Shown here: positions 39,904 through 48,867 of the stretch, one piece after another
Numbering within the stretch: position 1 is the stretch's first letter
How the letters are laid out: each line of letters starts with the position of its first letter
Notes under the pieces: generated by a model
Told to the model about the DNA's origin: nothing
The model's input: only the letters and a program-made list of their open reading frames with translations
The model's database searches: none
Translations under genes and position numbers: made by a program
DNA from: Streptomyces sp. P9-A4
GTDB lineage: Bacteria; Actinomycetota; Actinomycetes; Streptomycetales; Streptomycetaceae
Reading direction: 5' to 3'
DNA: 64,000 nucleotides
NCBI RefSeq assembly: GCF_036634195.1
Contig: NZ_JAZIFY010000001.1
Span: forward strand, 3,048,501 to 3,112,500

Positions 39904-42024
39904 TCACCGCAGTTCCTCCGGGCACGCCGTGCCCCTGGAGAGTTTGTACGGGGCCGCCAGGCGGTACACGCCCGCCTTCGGGGCGATCAGTTCCGTCCAT
40001 TCGTCGCCCTCCGCGTCCGCCTCCGTCTTGAACAGGCAGCCCTGTTCGTTCGCGAAGACCTTCGGGAGGTCCGTCTCCGACTCCTCGCGGGCCAGTTTCG
40101 AGGCCTCCGTCTCCTGCGGGGCCTCGATCTTGCCGCCGTTCTCGTCCACCAGGGCCAGCCACGGCGAGTACGGGACGCGGATGAGGACCCGGCCGGGCTT
40201 GTCGACCCGGATCACGACCTCGTTCTCCTCCGCGCTCTGCACCTCGGCCGGCGGGTCCGCGAGGGGCGTCGGGTTCTCGACCTCGTACAGCCGCCAGTTC
40301 GCGTCCGACCAGACCTGCTCCAGGTACGGCAGGCCCTCGTCGACCAGTTCCGCCTCCTGCTGGGCGCCCGAGTCCGGGGCCCCGGTCGGCAGGACCACGT
40401 AGTGGACGGCCCAGCGGTCGAGCCATTCCTCGTAGTTCACCGCGTTCAGGGTGTCGTCGTAGAAGAGCGGGTTCCGCTCCATGTCGGCCTGCCGGTTCCA
40501 GCCGCGCGCCAGGTTGATGTACGGGCTGAGCGCCGAGGACTCGCGGTGGCTGGAGGCCGGGACGACCTCGACCCTGGCCTTGCCCGCGCCCCGCACCTGG
40601 AGCTGGTTGATGAGCGGCGCGACCTCCCGCGCCCAGGAGGCGTCCGGGGCGGTGCGGATCACGTCGTCGACGCCCTTGAAGCCGATCCAGAAGTTCAGCC
40701 CCACGAAGGCCAGCAGCAGCGCGTACCAGCGGCGCGAGCGCGGCTTCGTGTACGGCAGCGCCGCGAGCAGCACGACGCCCGCGAAGAGCATCGGGAGCCG
40801 CGAGATGTTCGAGCCGATCTGCGAGTCGATCAGCCAGGTCAGCAGCGTGCCGACCGTGTACACCGCCGCGCCCGTGCGGACCGTCCGCCAGTCCCTCGGG
40901 ACCAGCAGGAACACCAGCACCCCGAACAGCAGCGGCAGCGCCGTCGACCCGAAGGACATCGGCTGCGTGCCCGAGAAGGGGAACAGCCAGGAGGAGAGCG
41001 CGACGACCGCCACCGGGGCCAGCCCGAGCGCGTACGCCCCCGGGCGCCGGCCGTTCAGGAACAGCGCCGCCGCCGCGATCCCCAGGAAGAGGCCCGCGAC
41101 CGGGCTGCACGCCGTCGCCAGTCCCGCCAGCGGCGCCGCGACCACCGCCTTCGCCCAGCGCTTGCGCCGCCAGCGGTGCGGCCAGCAGAAGACCGCCGCG
41201 ACCGCGCCCAGCGCGAACATCATGCCGAGGCCGAACGTCACCCGCCCCGACAGGGCGTTGCAGAGGAAGGCGAAGACCGCCGCGACCGAGCAGGCCAGCG
41301 GATTGCGGACGGCCCGTACCCGTACCAGGATCAGCGCGGTCAGCGCCGCCGACAGGGTCCCCGCGACCATCATCGTGCTGCGCACGCCGAGCACCGACAT
41401 CAGGTACGGCGACACGACGCTGTACGAGACCGGGTGCATCCCGCCGTACCAGGCCAGGTTGTACGCCGAGTCCGGGTGCCGGCCGACGAACTCGGCCCAC
41501 GCGTCCTGCGCCGCCAGATCCCCTCCGCTGTTCGCGAAGAAGAAGAACCACAGGATGTGGGTGACGGCGGCGAGGCCGGTGGCGGCCATGACCGTGTAGC
41601 GGCGCTTCCGGCGCGGAGCCGTCGGGGCCGCCGCAGGGGCCGTGACCGGGGTCGTGGTCGCCTGGGTTTCCGCCTCCGGGGCGGGCCGCTGTGCCGGGAG
41701 CACTATTCGCGGGAGCGAATCGGGAGACGCGTCGGGAGACGCGTCGGGAGACGCGTCGGGAGACGCGTCGGCGTCGGATACGGAGTCATCGGTGTCCGAG
41801 GTGGAGGCCGGGGCGGAGCCCGGGACGGAGGCCGGAGTGCCGGTCTGGGTGGGGTCCGGAGTACGGGCCTTTGTGGGGGCCGGAGAAGACGTCGGGGCGG
41901 AGCCCGAGGTGGACCCCGCGGCGGGGTCCGGAGCGAAGTCCGCGCGGTCGGCGCGTGTCGGCTCGGCGGTGGTCACTGCGGCCCTTTCCCGTGCTGCCCG
42001 TCTCGCTTCTCGCGCGTGTGTCAC
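39904..42024 (-). CDS. polytopic membrane protein with a long disordered N-terminus
   Basis: A 706-residue protein. Residues 1-135 are Ala/Pro/Thr/Asp-rich and include four DASP tetrapeptide repeats. About ten transmembrane helices follow (about 145-430), then a soluble C-terminal domain of about 250 residues with an ALSPYINLARGWNRQ segment. The first outside loop (GGDLAAQDAWAEF, WYGGMHPVSY) is reminiscent of GT-C glycosyltransferases, and the helix count does not fit an MFS carrier well. Substrate unknown. It is on the same strand as and 78 bp after the carboxypeptidase gene, but a strong hairpin separates them. A GTG start near residue 17 is an alternative. Confidence 0.78.
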   Translation of the reverse strand: MTHAREARRAARERAAVTTAEPTRADRADFAPDPAAGSTSGSAPTSSPAPTKARTPDPTQTGTPASVPGSAPASTSDTDDSVSDADASPDASPDASPDASPDSLPRIVLPAQRPAPEAETQATTTPVTAPAAAPTAPRRKRRYTVMAATGLAAVTHILWFFFFANSGGDLAAQDAWAEFVGRHPDSAYNLAWYGGMHPVSYSVVSPYLMSVLGVRSTMMVAGTLSAALTALILVRVRAVRNPLACSVAAVFAFLCNALSGRVTFGLGMMFALGAVAAVFCWPHRWRRKRWAKAVVAAPLAGLATACSPVAGLFLGIAAAALFLNGRRPGAYALGLAPVAVVALSSWLFPFSGTQPMSFGSTALPLLFGVLVFLLVPRDWRTVRTGAAVYTVGTLLTWLIDSQIGSNISRLPMLFAGVVLLAALPYTKPRSRRWYALLLAFVGLNFWIGFKGVDDVIRTAPDASWAREVAPLINQLQVRGAGKARVEVVPASSHRESSALSPYINLARGWNRQADMERNPLFYDDTLNAVNYEEWLDRWAVHYVVLPTGAPDSGAQQEAELVDEGLPYLEQVWSDANWRLYEVENPTPLADPPAEVQSAEENEVVIRVDKPGRVLIRVPYSPWLALVDENGGKIEAPQETEASKLAREESETDLPKVFANEQGCLFKTEADAEGDEWTELIAPKAGVYRLAAPYKLSRGTACPEELR
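41724..41771. repeat. four 12-bp tandem repeats inside the membrane protein gene
   Basis: The unit GGGAGACGCGTC is repeated four times and encodes DASP repeats on the minus strand. The 12-bp unit keeps the reading frame when copies are gained or lost. Confidence 0.8.
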
Positions 42025-42057
42025 GCGTCTCCCGTTCCCCTGGAGACGCTAACAGCT

Positions 42058-42084
42058 GGGCGCCCCGGACAACCCGGGGCGCCC
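42058..42084. terminator. terminator after the carboxypeptidase gene
   Basis: GGGCGCCCCGG (42058-42068) and CCGGGGCGCCC (42074-42084) form a perfect 11-bp stem with a 5-base loop, 18 bp after the carboxypeptidase stop codon. Confidence 0.75.
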
Positions 42085-42102
42085 GGCCGAGCGGGTGGTG
42101 CC

Positions 42103-44496
42103 TCAGCCCACGCGGGTCAGCTTCTTGTCGAAGCCGGGCTCCACCAGGTCCGCCTGGAGGGCGACCGGAGAGCTGACCTTGCCCGCGCCCGTGCCGATGG
42201 ACACCTGGCCGACGATGTCGCCCGCCTTGCCCGCGTGCGGGACGGCCTTGCCGCCGTCGGTGAGCTCCAGGTCCACCTTGAGGCCCGGCCAGCCGATCGC
42301 CTTGAGCTCCTTCGTCGCCACGACCGGGGTCCGGCCGCCGAGGCCGTCGTCGACGTAGCCGAGGACCTGGCCCTTGCGGACCACGGCCGCCGAGGTGACG
42401 TCCTTCTGGGCCTGCTGGATCAGCTTGAGGCTGTTGTCGATGGCGAGCTGCAGCTTGTCGTTCAGCAGCTTGGCGTCCTTCGCCCCCATCACGATGCCGA
42501 GGATCCGGCGGTTCTTGCCGTCGATGACCGTGTTCGCCGCCCACAGCAGGTTGCCGCCGGCCGGGGTGGACGAGCCGGTCTTGATGCCGTTGACCCCGGG
42601 CTCGAGCAGGATGTTGTTGTTGTTCTCGATGCGGCCGGGGATGCCGTCCACCGTCAGGTTCGGCATGTTCACGATCTCGCGGAACACGTCGTACTGCATG
42701 ACCGCCTTCGCCAGCTTCAGCTGGTCCTTCGGCGTCGACACCGTGCTGTCCAGCAGACCCGACGGGTCCGTGTACGTCGACCCGGTCATCCCCAGTTCCT
42801 TCGCGGCGGCGTTCATCTTCGCCACGAACGCGGCCTCCGAACCGGCGTCCCAGCGCGCGAGCAGCCGGGCCACGTTGTTCGCGGAGGGGATCATGAGGAG
42901 CTCCAGGAGCTCCTTCTGCGTGTACGTCTGGCCCTCCTGGACCGCCGCCGTCGACTCGTGCGACGCGTTCGCCTGGTCGGCGGCCTTCTTGTCGATCGTG
43001 ATCTCGGGGCCCTGCTGCTTCCCCTTGATCGGGTGGTCGCGCAGGATCACGTACGCCGTCATCGTCTTCGTGACGCTCGCGATCGGGGCGGGCTTCTGCG
43101 GCCCGTACGTACCCACCGAACCGACGCCCTCGACCTCGACGGCGCCCTGTCCCTCACCCGGCCACGGCATCTTCAGCTCGCCGCCCTCGAAGGTGAAGGT
43201 AGGCGCGGCGGTGAGCGTCAGCGCGGGCGCGGGCAGCGGGCGGACCATCTGCGCGATCGCAAAGGCGATCAGCAGGAGGATGACGAGCGGGGTCCAGATC
43301 CGCACCCGGCGCAGCGTCGTCCGCATCGGGGTCGGCGCGGGGGGCGGCGTGTTCGTCAGCTCGGCGAGCAGGTCGAGCGGGGGCAGCGGGGGCAGGGGCT
43401 GCTGCCGCGTCCGCTCCGCCTCCACGAACGCGGCCGGGGCGGGGGCCTGGGCCGGAGGGGGGGTGGGGGTCGTCTTCGGTACGGGGGTGGGGGCCGGGGC
43501 CTTCCCCGGCGCCTTCTCCGCCTCCTGGGCCGCCCGGGCCTTCTCGGCCTTCTCGGCCTTCCGCTCGGCCGGGATGTCCGCGCGCAGCGGCAGGAAGGTG
43601 CTGGTGCGCTCGCTGTCGGGGTTACCGGTCAGCGAGGGCGGGAGCTTCAACGCGGTCGTCGGCTGGTCCACGGGCAGCTTGACGGCCTTGAACATGGTCG
43701 TCGGCTGGTCGACCGGGCTCTCGTCGCCGTCATCGCCGTCATCGCCGTCGTCGCCGTTCGTGGCGCCGGAAGGGGCCGCGGGGGCGGTGGGGGCGGTGGG
43801 GGCCTTCGCCTCGGGGGCGGGCTTCGCGTCCGCCGCCGGCTTCCGCGCGGCGAACCAGGACTCCCCGGGCGCCTTCGCCTCGACGGGCTCCTCGTCGGAG
43901 TCGTCGTCGGAGTCGTCGTCGCCCTCGGCGTCCTCGTCGGGCTCCGGCTCGTCCTCGGACTCCGCCTCGGAGTCGTCGGACTCGGACTCGCCCTCCGGCT
44001 CCGGCTCTTCCCCGGGCTCCGGCTCGCCGTCCGCCGCGGTCTCGTCCTCCGGCTCGCCTTCGGGCTCGTCCTCGGCCCCGTCGTCCGGCTCCCCGGACTC
44101 CGCCTCGGTCTCCGGCTCGTCCGTCGCGACCCACGCCGCCACGGCCGCCTTCAGACGGTCGCCCTCCGGCTTGTCCCCCGTCTCCGGCTCGGACGAGGTC
44201 TCGGACGCGCTCTCAGGCTCCGTAACGCCCGGCTCCGCCGCCCCTGCCTCCGTCGCCCCCGGCGTCGTCGCCGGCGCGTCGTCCTCCGGGGTCCGCGGCG
44301 CGAGCGTCTTGAAGACGGCCGTCGGCTGGTCCACCTGAACCGTCGACGCCGTCGACGCCGCCGCAACCGGAGCCGACGACGAGGCGTCTGACTCACCGAG
44401 CACGGAAAGCCGCGGATCCCGGCCGCCGCCGCCCGAGGCCGTCGTCTCCTGAGACGACCCCTGCTGCTCCGCCTTGTCGGGGGACTCGCCCGCCAC
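42103..44496 (-). CDS. D-alanyl-D-alanine carboxypeptidase (S11) with long acidic cytoplasmic N-terminus
   Basis: A 797-residue penicillin-binding protein. About 400 N-terminal residues are acidic and Pro/Ala-rich and lie before a single transmembrane helix (WTPLVILLLIAFAIAQMV, about 405), so they should be cytoplasmic. The extracellular S11 domain has SVTK (about 473), SAN (about 535) and KTG (about 640), the active triad motifs, so it should trim stem-peptide D-Ala. Three VDQPT-type motifs (about 54, 261 and 275) repeat in the tail with an FK or LK soon after and could be Ser/Thr-kinase or FHA-linked sites. The GTG at 44496 is chosen because GGAGGAGG lies just upstream; an ATG at 44517 has none. 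Confidence 0.9.
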   Translation of the reverse strand: MAGESPDKAEQQGSSQETTASGGGGRDPRLSVLGESDASSSAPVAAASTASTVQVDQPTAVFKTLAPRTPEDDAPATTPGATEAGAAEPGVTEPESASETSSEPETGDKPEGDRLKAAVAAWVATDEPETEAESGEPDDGAEDEPEGEPEDETAADGEPEPGEEPEPEGESESDDSEAESEDEPEPDEDAEGDDDSDDDSDEEPVEAKAPGESWFAARKPAADAKPAPEAKAPTAPTAPAAPSGATNGDDGDDGDDGDESPVDQPTTMFKAVKLPVDQPTTALKLPPSLTGNPDSERTSTFLPLRADIPAERKAEKAEKARAAQEAEKAPGKAPAPTPVPKTTPTPPPAQAPAPAAFVEAERTRQQPLPPLPPLDLLAELTNTPPPAPTPMRTTLRRVRIWTPLVILLLIAFAIAQMVRPLPAPALTLTAAPTFTFEGGELKMPWPGEGQGAVEVEGVGSVGTYGPQKPAPIASVTKTMTAYVILRDHPIKGKQQGPEITIDKKAADQANASHESTAAVQEGQTYTQKELLELLMIPSANNVARLLARWDAGSEAAFVAKMNAAAKELGMTGSTYTDPSGLLDSTVSTPKDQLKLAKAVMQYDVFREIVNMPNLTVDGIPGRIENNNNILLEPGVNGIKTGSSTPAGGNLLWAANTVIDGKNRRILGIVMGAKDAKLLNDKLQLAIDNSLKLIQQAQKDVTSAAVVRKGQVLGYVDDGLGGRTPVVATKELKAIGWPGLKVDLELTDGGKAVPHAGKAGDIVGQVSIGTGAGKVSSPVALQADLVEPGFDKKLTRVG

Positions 44497-44691
44497 CGTG
44501 CCTCCTCCATGCGTCATGCGTACGTTCGAACCGTGTACCGGTCCGTGTACCAGTGTCCTGTGTGAACCCCTTGGCTCCCGTGCTAGACGAGAACGACATA
44601 CGTACTGGTTCCCGGATGAACCACCCAGGCACTCTCGACAGATGAATGTGAGAGGGGTCACCCTGTCATTCATCCACGCGGGGAGGCATGG

Positions 44692-45393
44692 ATGGGCAGG
44701 AGCCGCAGAACCATTCCGGAGGAGCTTCTGCTGCTCGCTCTGGACCCGACCACGGGTACCACAGCGCAGCCGCAGTCGCTCGACCTCGGCCTGGCCGGCG
44801 CACAGCTAGTGGAGCTGGCGTTGGCAGGCCGGATAGCCCCTGACGGGGATCGTATCGCCGTGGTGATGCCACGGCCGACCGGAGATCCGACCTTGGACTC
44901 CGCACTGGAGCTGCTGCGCAGGCGTGGCAGTCCGGTTCGGGCCGTCCATTGGATCGGCGGACCCCGACTGGGGCTCCGCCAGACGTATCTCTCGCATCTG
45001 GAGCGATGCGGCATGGTGCATGCCGTGGAGGGCCAGATGTGCGGGGTGTTGCCGACGACTCGCTACCAGGCGACGGACACGGCGATCAGTCGGGAGATCC
45101 GTTCCCGGCTGGACAGTGCGATCCGCACCGGCGTACCGCCGGACCCGCGGACCGCGGCGCTTGCCGCGCTGGCCCACGCGGTCGGACTCGGGAAGCACCT
45201 CTACCCCGGAAACGAAGGACGGTCGTCGCGGTCGAGGCTGCGCGATCTGATCCGGCACGACCCGATGGGCGGACTCGTGGCGCACGCCGTGATGGACGTC
45301 CAGAACGGCGCGGCGGCACAGCCGCGCCGGAGCGCCGCGGGTGTCCCGGCGCAGCCACACGGCAGCAACATGGCCCGCGTGGCGGCGCACTAG
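44692..45393 (+). CDS. GPP34 (GOLPH3-like) family protein
   Basis: A 233-residue protein starting with TIPEELLLLALDP, then LAGAQLVELALAGRI and DPRTAALAAL, the usual landmarks of the bacterial GPP34 family. Eukaryotic GOLPH3 binds PI4P and glycosyltransferases at the Golgi; Streptomyces has many paralogues whose role is not clear. It probably acts at the cytoplasmic membrane face. The C-terminal 30 residues are Ala/Pro/Gln-rich. GGAGG lies before the ATG. It is divergent from the carboxypeptidase gene and ends in a strong hairpin. Confidence 0.88.
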   Translation: MGRSRRTIPEELLLLALDPTTGTTAQPQSLDLGLAGAQLVELALAGRIAPDGDRIAVVMPRPTGDPTLDSALELLRRRGSPVRAVHWIGGPRLGLRQTYLSHLERCGMVHAVEGQMCGVLPTTRYQATDTAISREIRSRLDSAIRTGVPPDPRTAALAALAHAVGLGKHLYPGNEGRSSRSRLRDLIRHDPMGGLVAHAVMDVQNGAAAQPRRSAAGVPAQPHGSNMARVAAH

Positions 45394-45448
45394 GCACCGG
45401 CAGGCACTTCACGCTCCACCCCGAGGTACCCACCGGGAGCCGCACAGG

Positions 45449-45481
45449 TGTGCGGGGCGGTCAGGACGGCCGCCCCGCACA
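45449..45481 (+). terminator. terminator after the GPP34 gene
   Basis: TGTGCGGGGCGG (45449-45460) pairs perfectly with CCGCCCCGCACA (45470-45481) across a 9-base loop. Confidence 0.75.
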
Positions 45482-45534
45482 TGTGCGTTCCCGGACGCAT
45501 ATGTTGTGGTCGTTTTCCAGCGCACACCCGGCCA

Positions 45535-45562
45535 TTGGTGGCAGTCTGCCAAGCGGTAGACA
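45535..45562 (+). promoter_or_regulatory. promoter of the XRE regulator with palindrome in the spacer
   Basis: A -35-like TTGGTG (45535-45540) and -10-like TAGACA (45557-45562) are 16 bp apart. TGGCAGTCTGCCA (45539-45551) is a 13-bp palindrome inside the spacer, well placed for autorepression by the XRE protein. Confidence 0.4.
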
Positions 45563-45601
45563 CTCACAGCTACGCAGCAGACAGCCGGAGGTGCAGTTTC
45601 C

Positions 45602-46462
45602 GTGGCGTCCAACGTCAACCCCACAGTCAGGCGACGCCGATTGGGCCAGGAGCTGCGAAGGCTCCGGGAAGCGAAGAACATGACGGCCGAGCAGGTCGCC
45701 GAGCGTCTCCTCGTCTCCCAGTCCAAGATCAGCCGGCTGGAGAACGGCCGTCGCTCGATCAGCCAGCGCGATGTCCGCGACCTCTGCGGCGTGTACGAGG
45801 TCGAGGACGAGCGCATGGTCGACTCCCTCATGCAGATGGCCAAGGACTCCCGCCAGCAGGGCTGGTGGCACGCCTTCGGCGACATCCCGTACAGCGTCTA
45901 CATCGGCCTGGAGACCGACGCGGAGAGCCTGCGGATGTACGAGCCCCAGATCATCCCGGGACTGCTCCAGACGCGCGCGTACGCCGAGGCCGTGATCTCC
46001 GGTGCGCTGCCGGAGTCGACGCCCGCCGAGATCGAGAAGCGGGTCACGGTCCGCACCCGCCGCCAGGAGCGCATCCGGGACGAGGAACGGCCGCTGCGCC
46101 TCTGGGCGGTCATCGACGAGGGCGCGCTGCACCGGACCGTCGGCAACCGGCAGCTGATGGTGGAGCAGCTGGAGCACCTGATCGAGCAGTCGCAGCTGCC
46201 GCACGTGACCGTGCAGGTCCTGCCGTTCGACATGGGCGCGCATCCGGGGATCAGCGGGCAGTACTCGATCCTGGAGTTCCCGGACACATCGGATTCGAGC
46301 GTCGTCTACATCGAGGGCGTGACGAGCGACCTGTATCTGGAGAAGACGCAGGACGTCGGCAAGTACAGCGTCATGTACGAGCACCTCAGGGCGCAGGCGC
46401 TGAACGCCGAGCAGACCAGGGAGTTCATCGCGGAGATGGCCAAGAAGCACGCCAAGGGCTGA
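45602..46462 (+). CDS. XRE-family regulator with DUF5753 domain
   Basis: A 286-residue protein. The N-terminal Cro/C1 helix-turn-helix is LGQELRRLREAKNMTAEQVAERL followed by SQSKISRLENGRR (motif positions about 13-50). The remainder matches DUF5753 with EPQIIPGLLQTRAYAEAV and VQVLPFDMGAHPG. Streptomyces has many such regulators, each beside a DUF397 protein, several of which (WhiJ-like) influence development and antibiotic production. GGAGG precedes the GTG start. The DUF397 partner follows on the same strand. Confidence 0.92.
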   Translation: MASNVNPTVRRRRLGQELRRLREAKNMTAEQVAERLLVSQSKISRLENGRRSISQRDVRDLCGVYEVEDERMVDSLMQMAKDSRQQGWWHAFGDIPYSVYIGLETDAESLRMYEPQIIPGLLQTRAYAEAVISGALPESTPAEIEKRVTVRTRRQERIRDEERPLRLWAVIDEGALHRTVGNRQLMVEQLEHLIEQSQLPHVTVQVLPFDMGAHPGISGQYSILEFPDTSDSSVVYIEGVTSDLYLEKTQDVGKYSVMYEHLRAQALNAEQTREFIAEMAKKHAKG

Positions 46463-46625
46463 GCACCGTACACCCCGGACTCGCTCCCACGGAAGCTCAG
46501 TTGGTATATGCCACTCGGACGTGTGAACGCCGGTCCCGCAGGACCGGACCGGCGAGTAGCGTCGATCACGCCGGCAAGAACGTTGGCGCGACACCAATGG
46601 CAGAGCAGAACCGGAGCTGAGCAGC

Positions 46626-46826
46626 ATGGCGATTATTCAGGGCGGCACGGACACCTGGACGAAGTCCTCCTACTCCGGAGGGAACGGGGCCTGCGTCGAA
46701 GTGAAGTCCCCCCTCGTGGCCGCTGTCGCGGTGCGGGACTCGAAGGCCCCCGAGGGCCCGTCCCTCTCCTTCGGACCGGGATCGTGGAACGCGTTCGTCG
46801 GTGAGGTGAGCAACGGGGCCCTCTGA
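46626..46826 (+). CDS. DUF397 protein, partner of the XRE regulator
   Basis: A 66-residue protein with the DUF397 hallmarks WTKSSYSGGNGACVEV, VAVRDSK and a late WNAFV. In Streptomyces these small proteins pair with the neighbouring XRE/DUF5753 regulator and are thought to modulate it; related BldB is essential for development in some strains. It lies 163 bp after the regulator and ends in a classical terminator. Confidence 0.92.
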   Translation: MAIIQGGTDTWTKSSYSGGNGACVEVKSPLVAAVAVRDSKAPEGPSLSFGPGSWNAFVGEVSNGAL

Positions 46827-46922
46827 GCCCCGCCGCTCAAGCCGTCACAGCACCACCAGCACTCCCCGCACCACCAGCACCACCAGCAGTACGTAGAGCC
46901 CCTTCGACCGGTCCGCCGTCCT

Positions 46923-46945
46923 GGCCGAGGGGGCTCGGCCCTTTT
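46923..46945 (+). terminator. Rho-independent terminator
   Basis: GGCCGAG-GGGG-CTCGGCC (46923-46940) is followed by CTTTT. It ends the XRE/DUF397 transcript. Confidence 0.8.
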
Positions 46946-46977
46946 CCGGAACGGATCAGCGGGAACTCGTCCGAGCC

Positions 46978-47826
46978 TCAGCGCAGTTCGTCCACGTACC
47001 GGTCCGTCCCCGGGATCGTCGGGATGAACGGGGCCACCAGTTCCACCCGGCCGCCCGGGGCTTCGCCGTCCGGGGTGACCAGGGTCTCCAGGTCCGTGAA
47101 GTGGTCCGGCCAGCAGGCCCTGGGGTCGCGTTCCAGGAACCACAGCAGGGTCAGTCGGGTGTCGACGCCCTCGACCTGTTTCACGTACGTCATGCGGTCG
47201 CCGGGCAGCGGGGTCGGGCGGAAGACGGTGACCATCGCCGCCGGTGAGCCGGCCAGCCGGCGGGGCAGTTCGCGGTTCCGCAGCCGGTCGAGCAGTGCGT
47301 CCCGTTCCGCGGGGCCCTCGGCGTCGATCACCTGGAGGATCAGACCGGCGTAGGGGTGGTCGAGGGCGTGGAAGTCGCGCGGGCCCGCCGCCCCGTCCCG
47401 GTAGACGGTCGCCACGTGGTCCTGGAACGCGGTGAAGACATGGGTCCGTTCCTGGTGGACGCGGGCGTCGCGGTTGAGCCGCTTGTTGATGCCGACGGTC
47501 CACCTCATGTGGTCGTCGTAGCGGCCCTCGGTGATCCAGTACGTGGAGAGGTAGCAGCCCGCGGTGACCGGCCGGGCGACCGCCGACTTCTCGGGGCCGC
47601 GCAGTTCCTGGAGCTCCCGGGTGGCGACCCAGCGGCGGCCGGCGTACATCCAGGGCATGGCCATGGCGCCGGCGTAGTAGTGGTCGTCCTCGTACCAGCG
47701 GTTGTACGCGTACTCGTGGCCCGGGTGCGGCTCGACCATGGTGATCAGCGCGTGGCCGGGCCGGACGCCGTACGGGCCGACGGAGGCCAGTTCCGCGTAC
47801 GTCTCGCTGCGGGTCTCCTCGCTCAC
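46978..47826 (-). CDS. EthD-like dimeric alpha/beta-barrel protein
   Basis: A 282-residue protein. The N-terminal half carries a ferredoxin-like pattern with PGHEYAYNRWYEDDHYY, which fits EthD/ABM-type dimeric barrels; the C-terminal half repeats a similar strand-helix order. Such proteins often act as small cyclases, lyases or stress-linked monooxygenases. The GTG start at 47826 has GGGG upstream. It is divergent from an SDR gene with a near-perfect palindrome between, suggesting joint control of a small catabolic locus. Substrate unknown. Confidence 0.72.
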   Translation of the reverse strand: MSEETRSETYAELASVGPYGVRPGHALITMVEPHPGHEYAYNRWYEDDHYYAGAMAMPWMYAGRRWVATRELQELRGPEKSAVARPVTAGCYLSTYWITEGRYDDHMRWTVGINKRLNRDARVHQERTHVFTAFQDHVATVYRDGAAGPRDFHALDHPYAGLILQVIDAEGPAERDALLDRLRNRELPRRLAGSPAAMVTVFRPTPLPGDRMTYVKQVEGVDTRLTLLWFLERDPRACWPDHFTDLETLVTPDGEAPGGRVELVAPFIPTIPGTDRYVDELR

Positions 47827-47874
47827 TCTCGTACCCCTCTCCCAAGTCTTCCCATGTCGGTGACAGGGACCTAC

Positions 47875-47891
47875 TCTGACGGGCCGTCAGA
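47875..47891. promoter_or_regulatory. palindromic operator between EthD-like and SDR genes
   Basis: TCTGACGG-G-CCGTCAGA is a perfect 8+8 palindrome with a single central base, of the TetR-operator type (TGACGGnCCGTCA). No regulator gene is adjacent, so the repressor must be encoded elsewhere. Confidence 0.6.
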
Positions 47892-47919
47892 TGAATGACC
47901 AGGGTCCGGAAGGGGTCGG

Positions 47920-48705
47920 ATGATGCTGCTCCAGGGGAAGACGGTCGTCGTGTCGGGGGTCGGGGCCGGGCTCGGCCACCGCATCGCGGAGACGGTCGTA
48001 CGCGACGGGGGCAACGCCGTCCTCGGCGCGCGCACCGAGGCCAACCTCGCCAAGTCCGCGGCGGAGATCGACCCGGAGGGGCGCCGTACCGCGTACCGGG
48101 TCACCGACATCACCGACGAGGCGCAGTGCGAGGCCCTCGCCGGGCTCGCCGTCGAGCGTTTCGGCGGGATCGACGCGGTCGTCCACGTCGCCGCCTGGGA
48201 CTCCTACTTCGGGGGCCTGGAGGACGCCGACTTCGCGACCTGGCAGGGCGTGCTCGACGTCAATCTGCTCGGCACACTGCGGATGACCCGGGCCTGCCTT
48301 CCGGCACTGAAGGAGCGCGGCGGCTCGGTCGTCCTGATCGGCACGCAGTCGGCGGTGGCCGCGCCCACGCAGGTGCGGCAGGCGGCGTACGCGGCCTCGA
48401 AGGGGGCGCTGACCTCAGCGATGTACTCCCTGGCGCACGAGCTGGGGCCGCACCGCATCCGGGTCAACACCGTGCTGCCGGGCTGGATGTGGGGGCCGCC
48501 GGTGCAGGCCTTCGTCCAGTTCACCGCACACACCGAGCAGGTGCCGGAGGCCGAGGTGCTCGGACGGCTCACCGAGCGGATGGCGCTGCCGGAGCTCGCG
48601 ACGGACGGGGACGTGGCGGAGGCCGCGGTGTTCCTCGCCTCGGACCGGGCCCGGGCGATCACGGGGCAGTCGCTGCTGGTCAACGCCGGGGAGCTGATGC
48701 GCTGA
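47920..48705 (+). CDS. short-chain dehydrogenase/reductase (SDR)
   Basis: A 261-residue classical SDR. The NAD(P) motif is SGVGAGLG (near residues 12-19), the catalytic Ser is in IGTQSAV, and YAASK gives the Tyr and Lys (near 155-159). A late SDRARAITGQSLLVNAG closes the Rossmann fold. It reduces or oxidises an unknown alcohol or ketone. Two ATG codons lie in tandem at the start, after GGAAGG. It probably shares the palindromic operator with the divergent EthD-like gene. Confidence 0.9.
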   Translation: MMLLQGKTVVVSGVGAGLGHRIAETVVRDGGNAVLGARTEANLAKSAAEIDPEGRRTAYRVTDITDEAQCEALAGLAVERFGGIDAVVHVAAWDSYFGGLEDADFATWQGVLDVNLLGTLRMTRACLPALKERGGSVVLIGTQSAVAAPTQVRQAAYAASKGALTSAMYSLAHELGPHRIRVNTVLPGWMWGPPVQAFVQFTAHTEQVPEAEVLGRLTERMALPELATDGDVAEAAVFLASDRARAITGQSLLVNAGELMR

Positions 48706-48746
48706 GCCCTTCCCCGCCCCATCGGGACACGTTCATGGACGTGAAC

Positions 48747-48781
48747 AAGGGTCAGTAAGCCGAACGATTTTACTGCCCCTT
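48747..48781. promoter_or_regulatory. inverted repeat between SDR and symporter genes
   Basis: AAGGGTCAGTAA (48747-48758) and TTACTGCCCCTT (48770-48781) pair with one mismatch across an 11-base loop. AT content is higher than the surroundings. It could be the SDR terminator or an operator for the symporter gene. Confidence 0.45.
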
Positions 48782-48867
48782 GACCCTCCTCTGGATTGTC
48801 CGCGCCTCCCAACTCCCCACACCATGAACCGCGTTCACAAGGCGGACCGGACCTCATGGAGGGCGCA

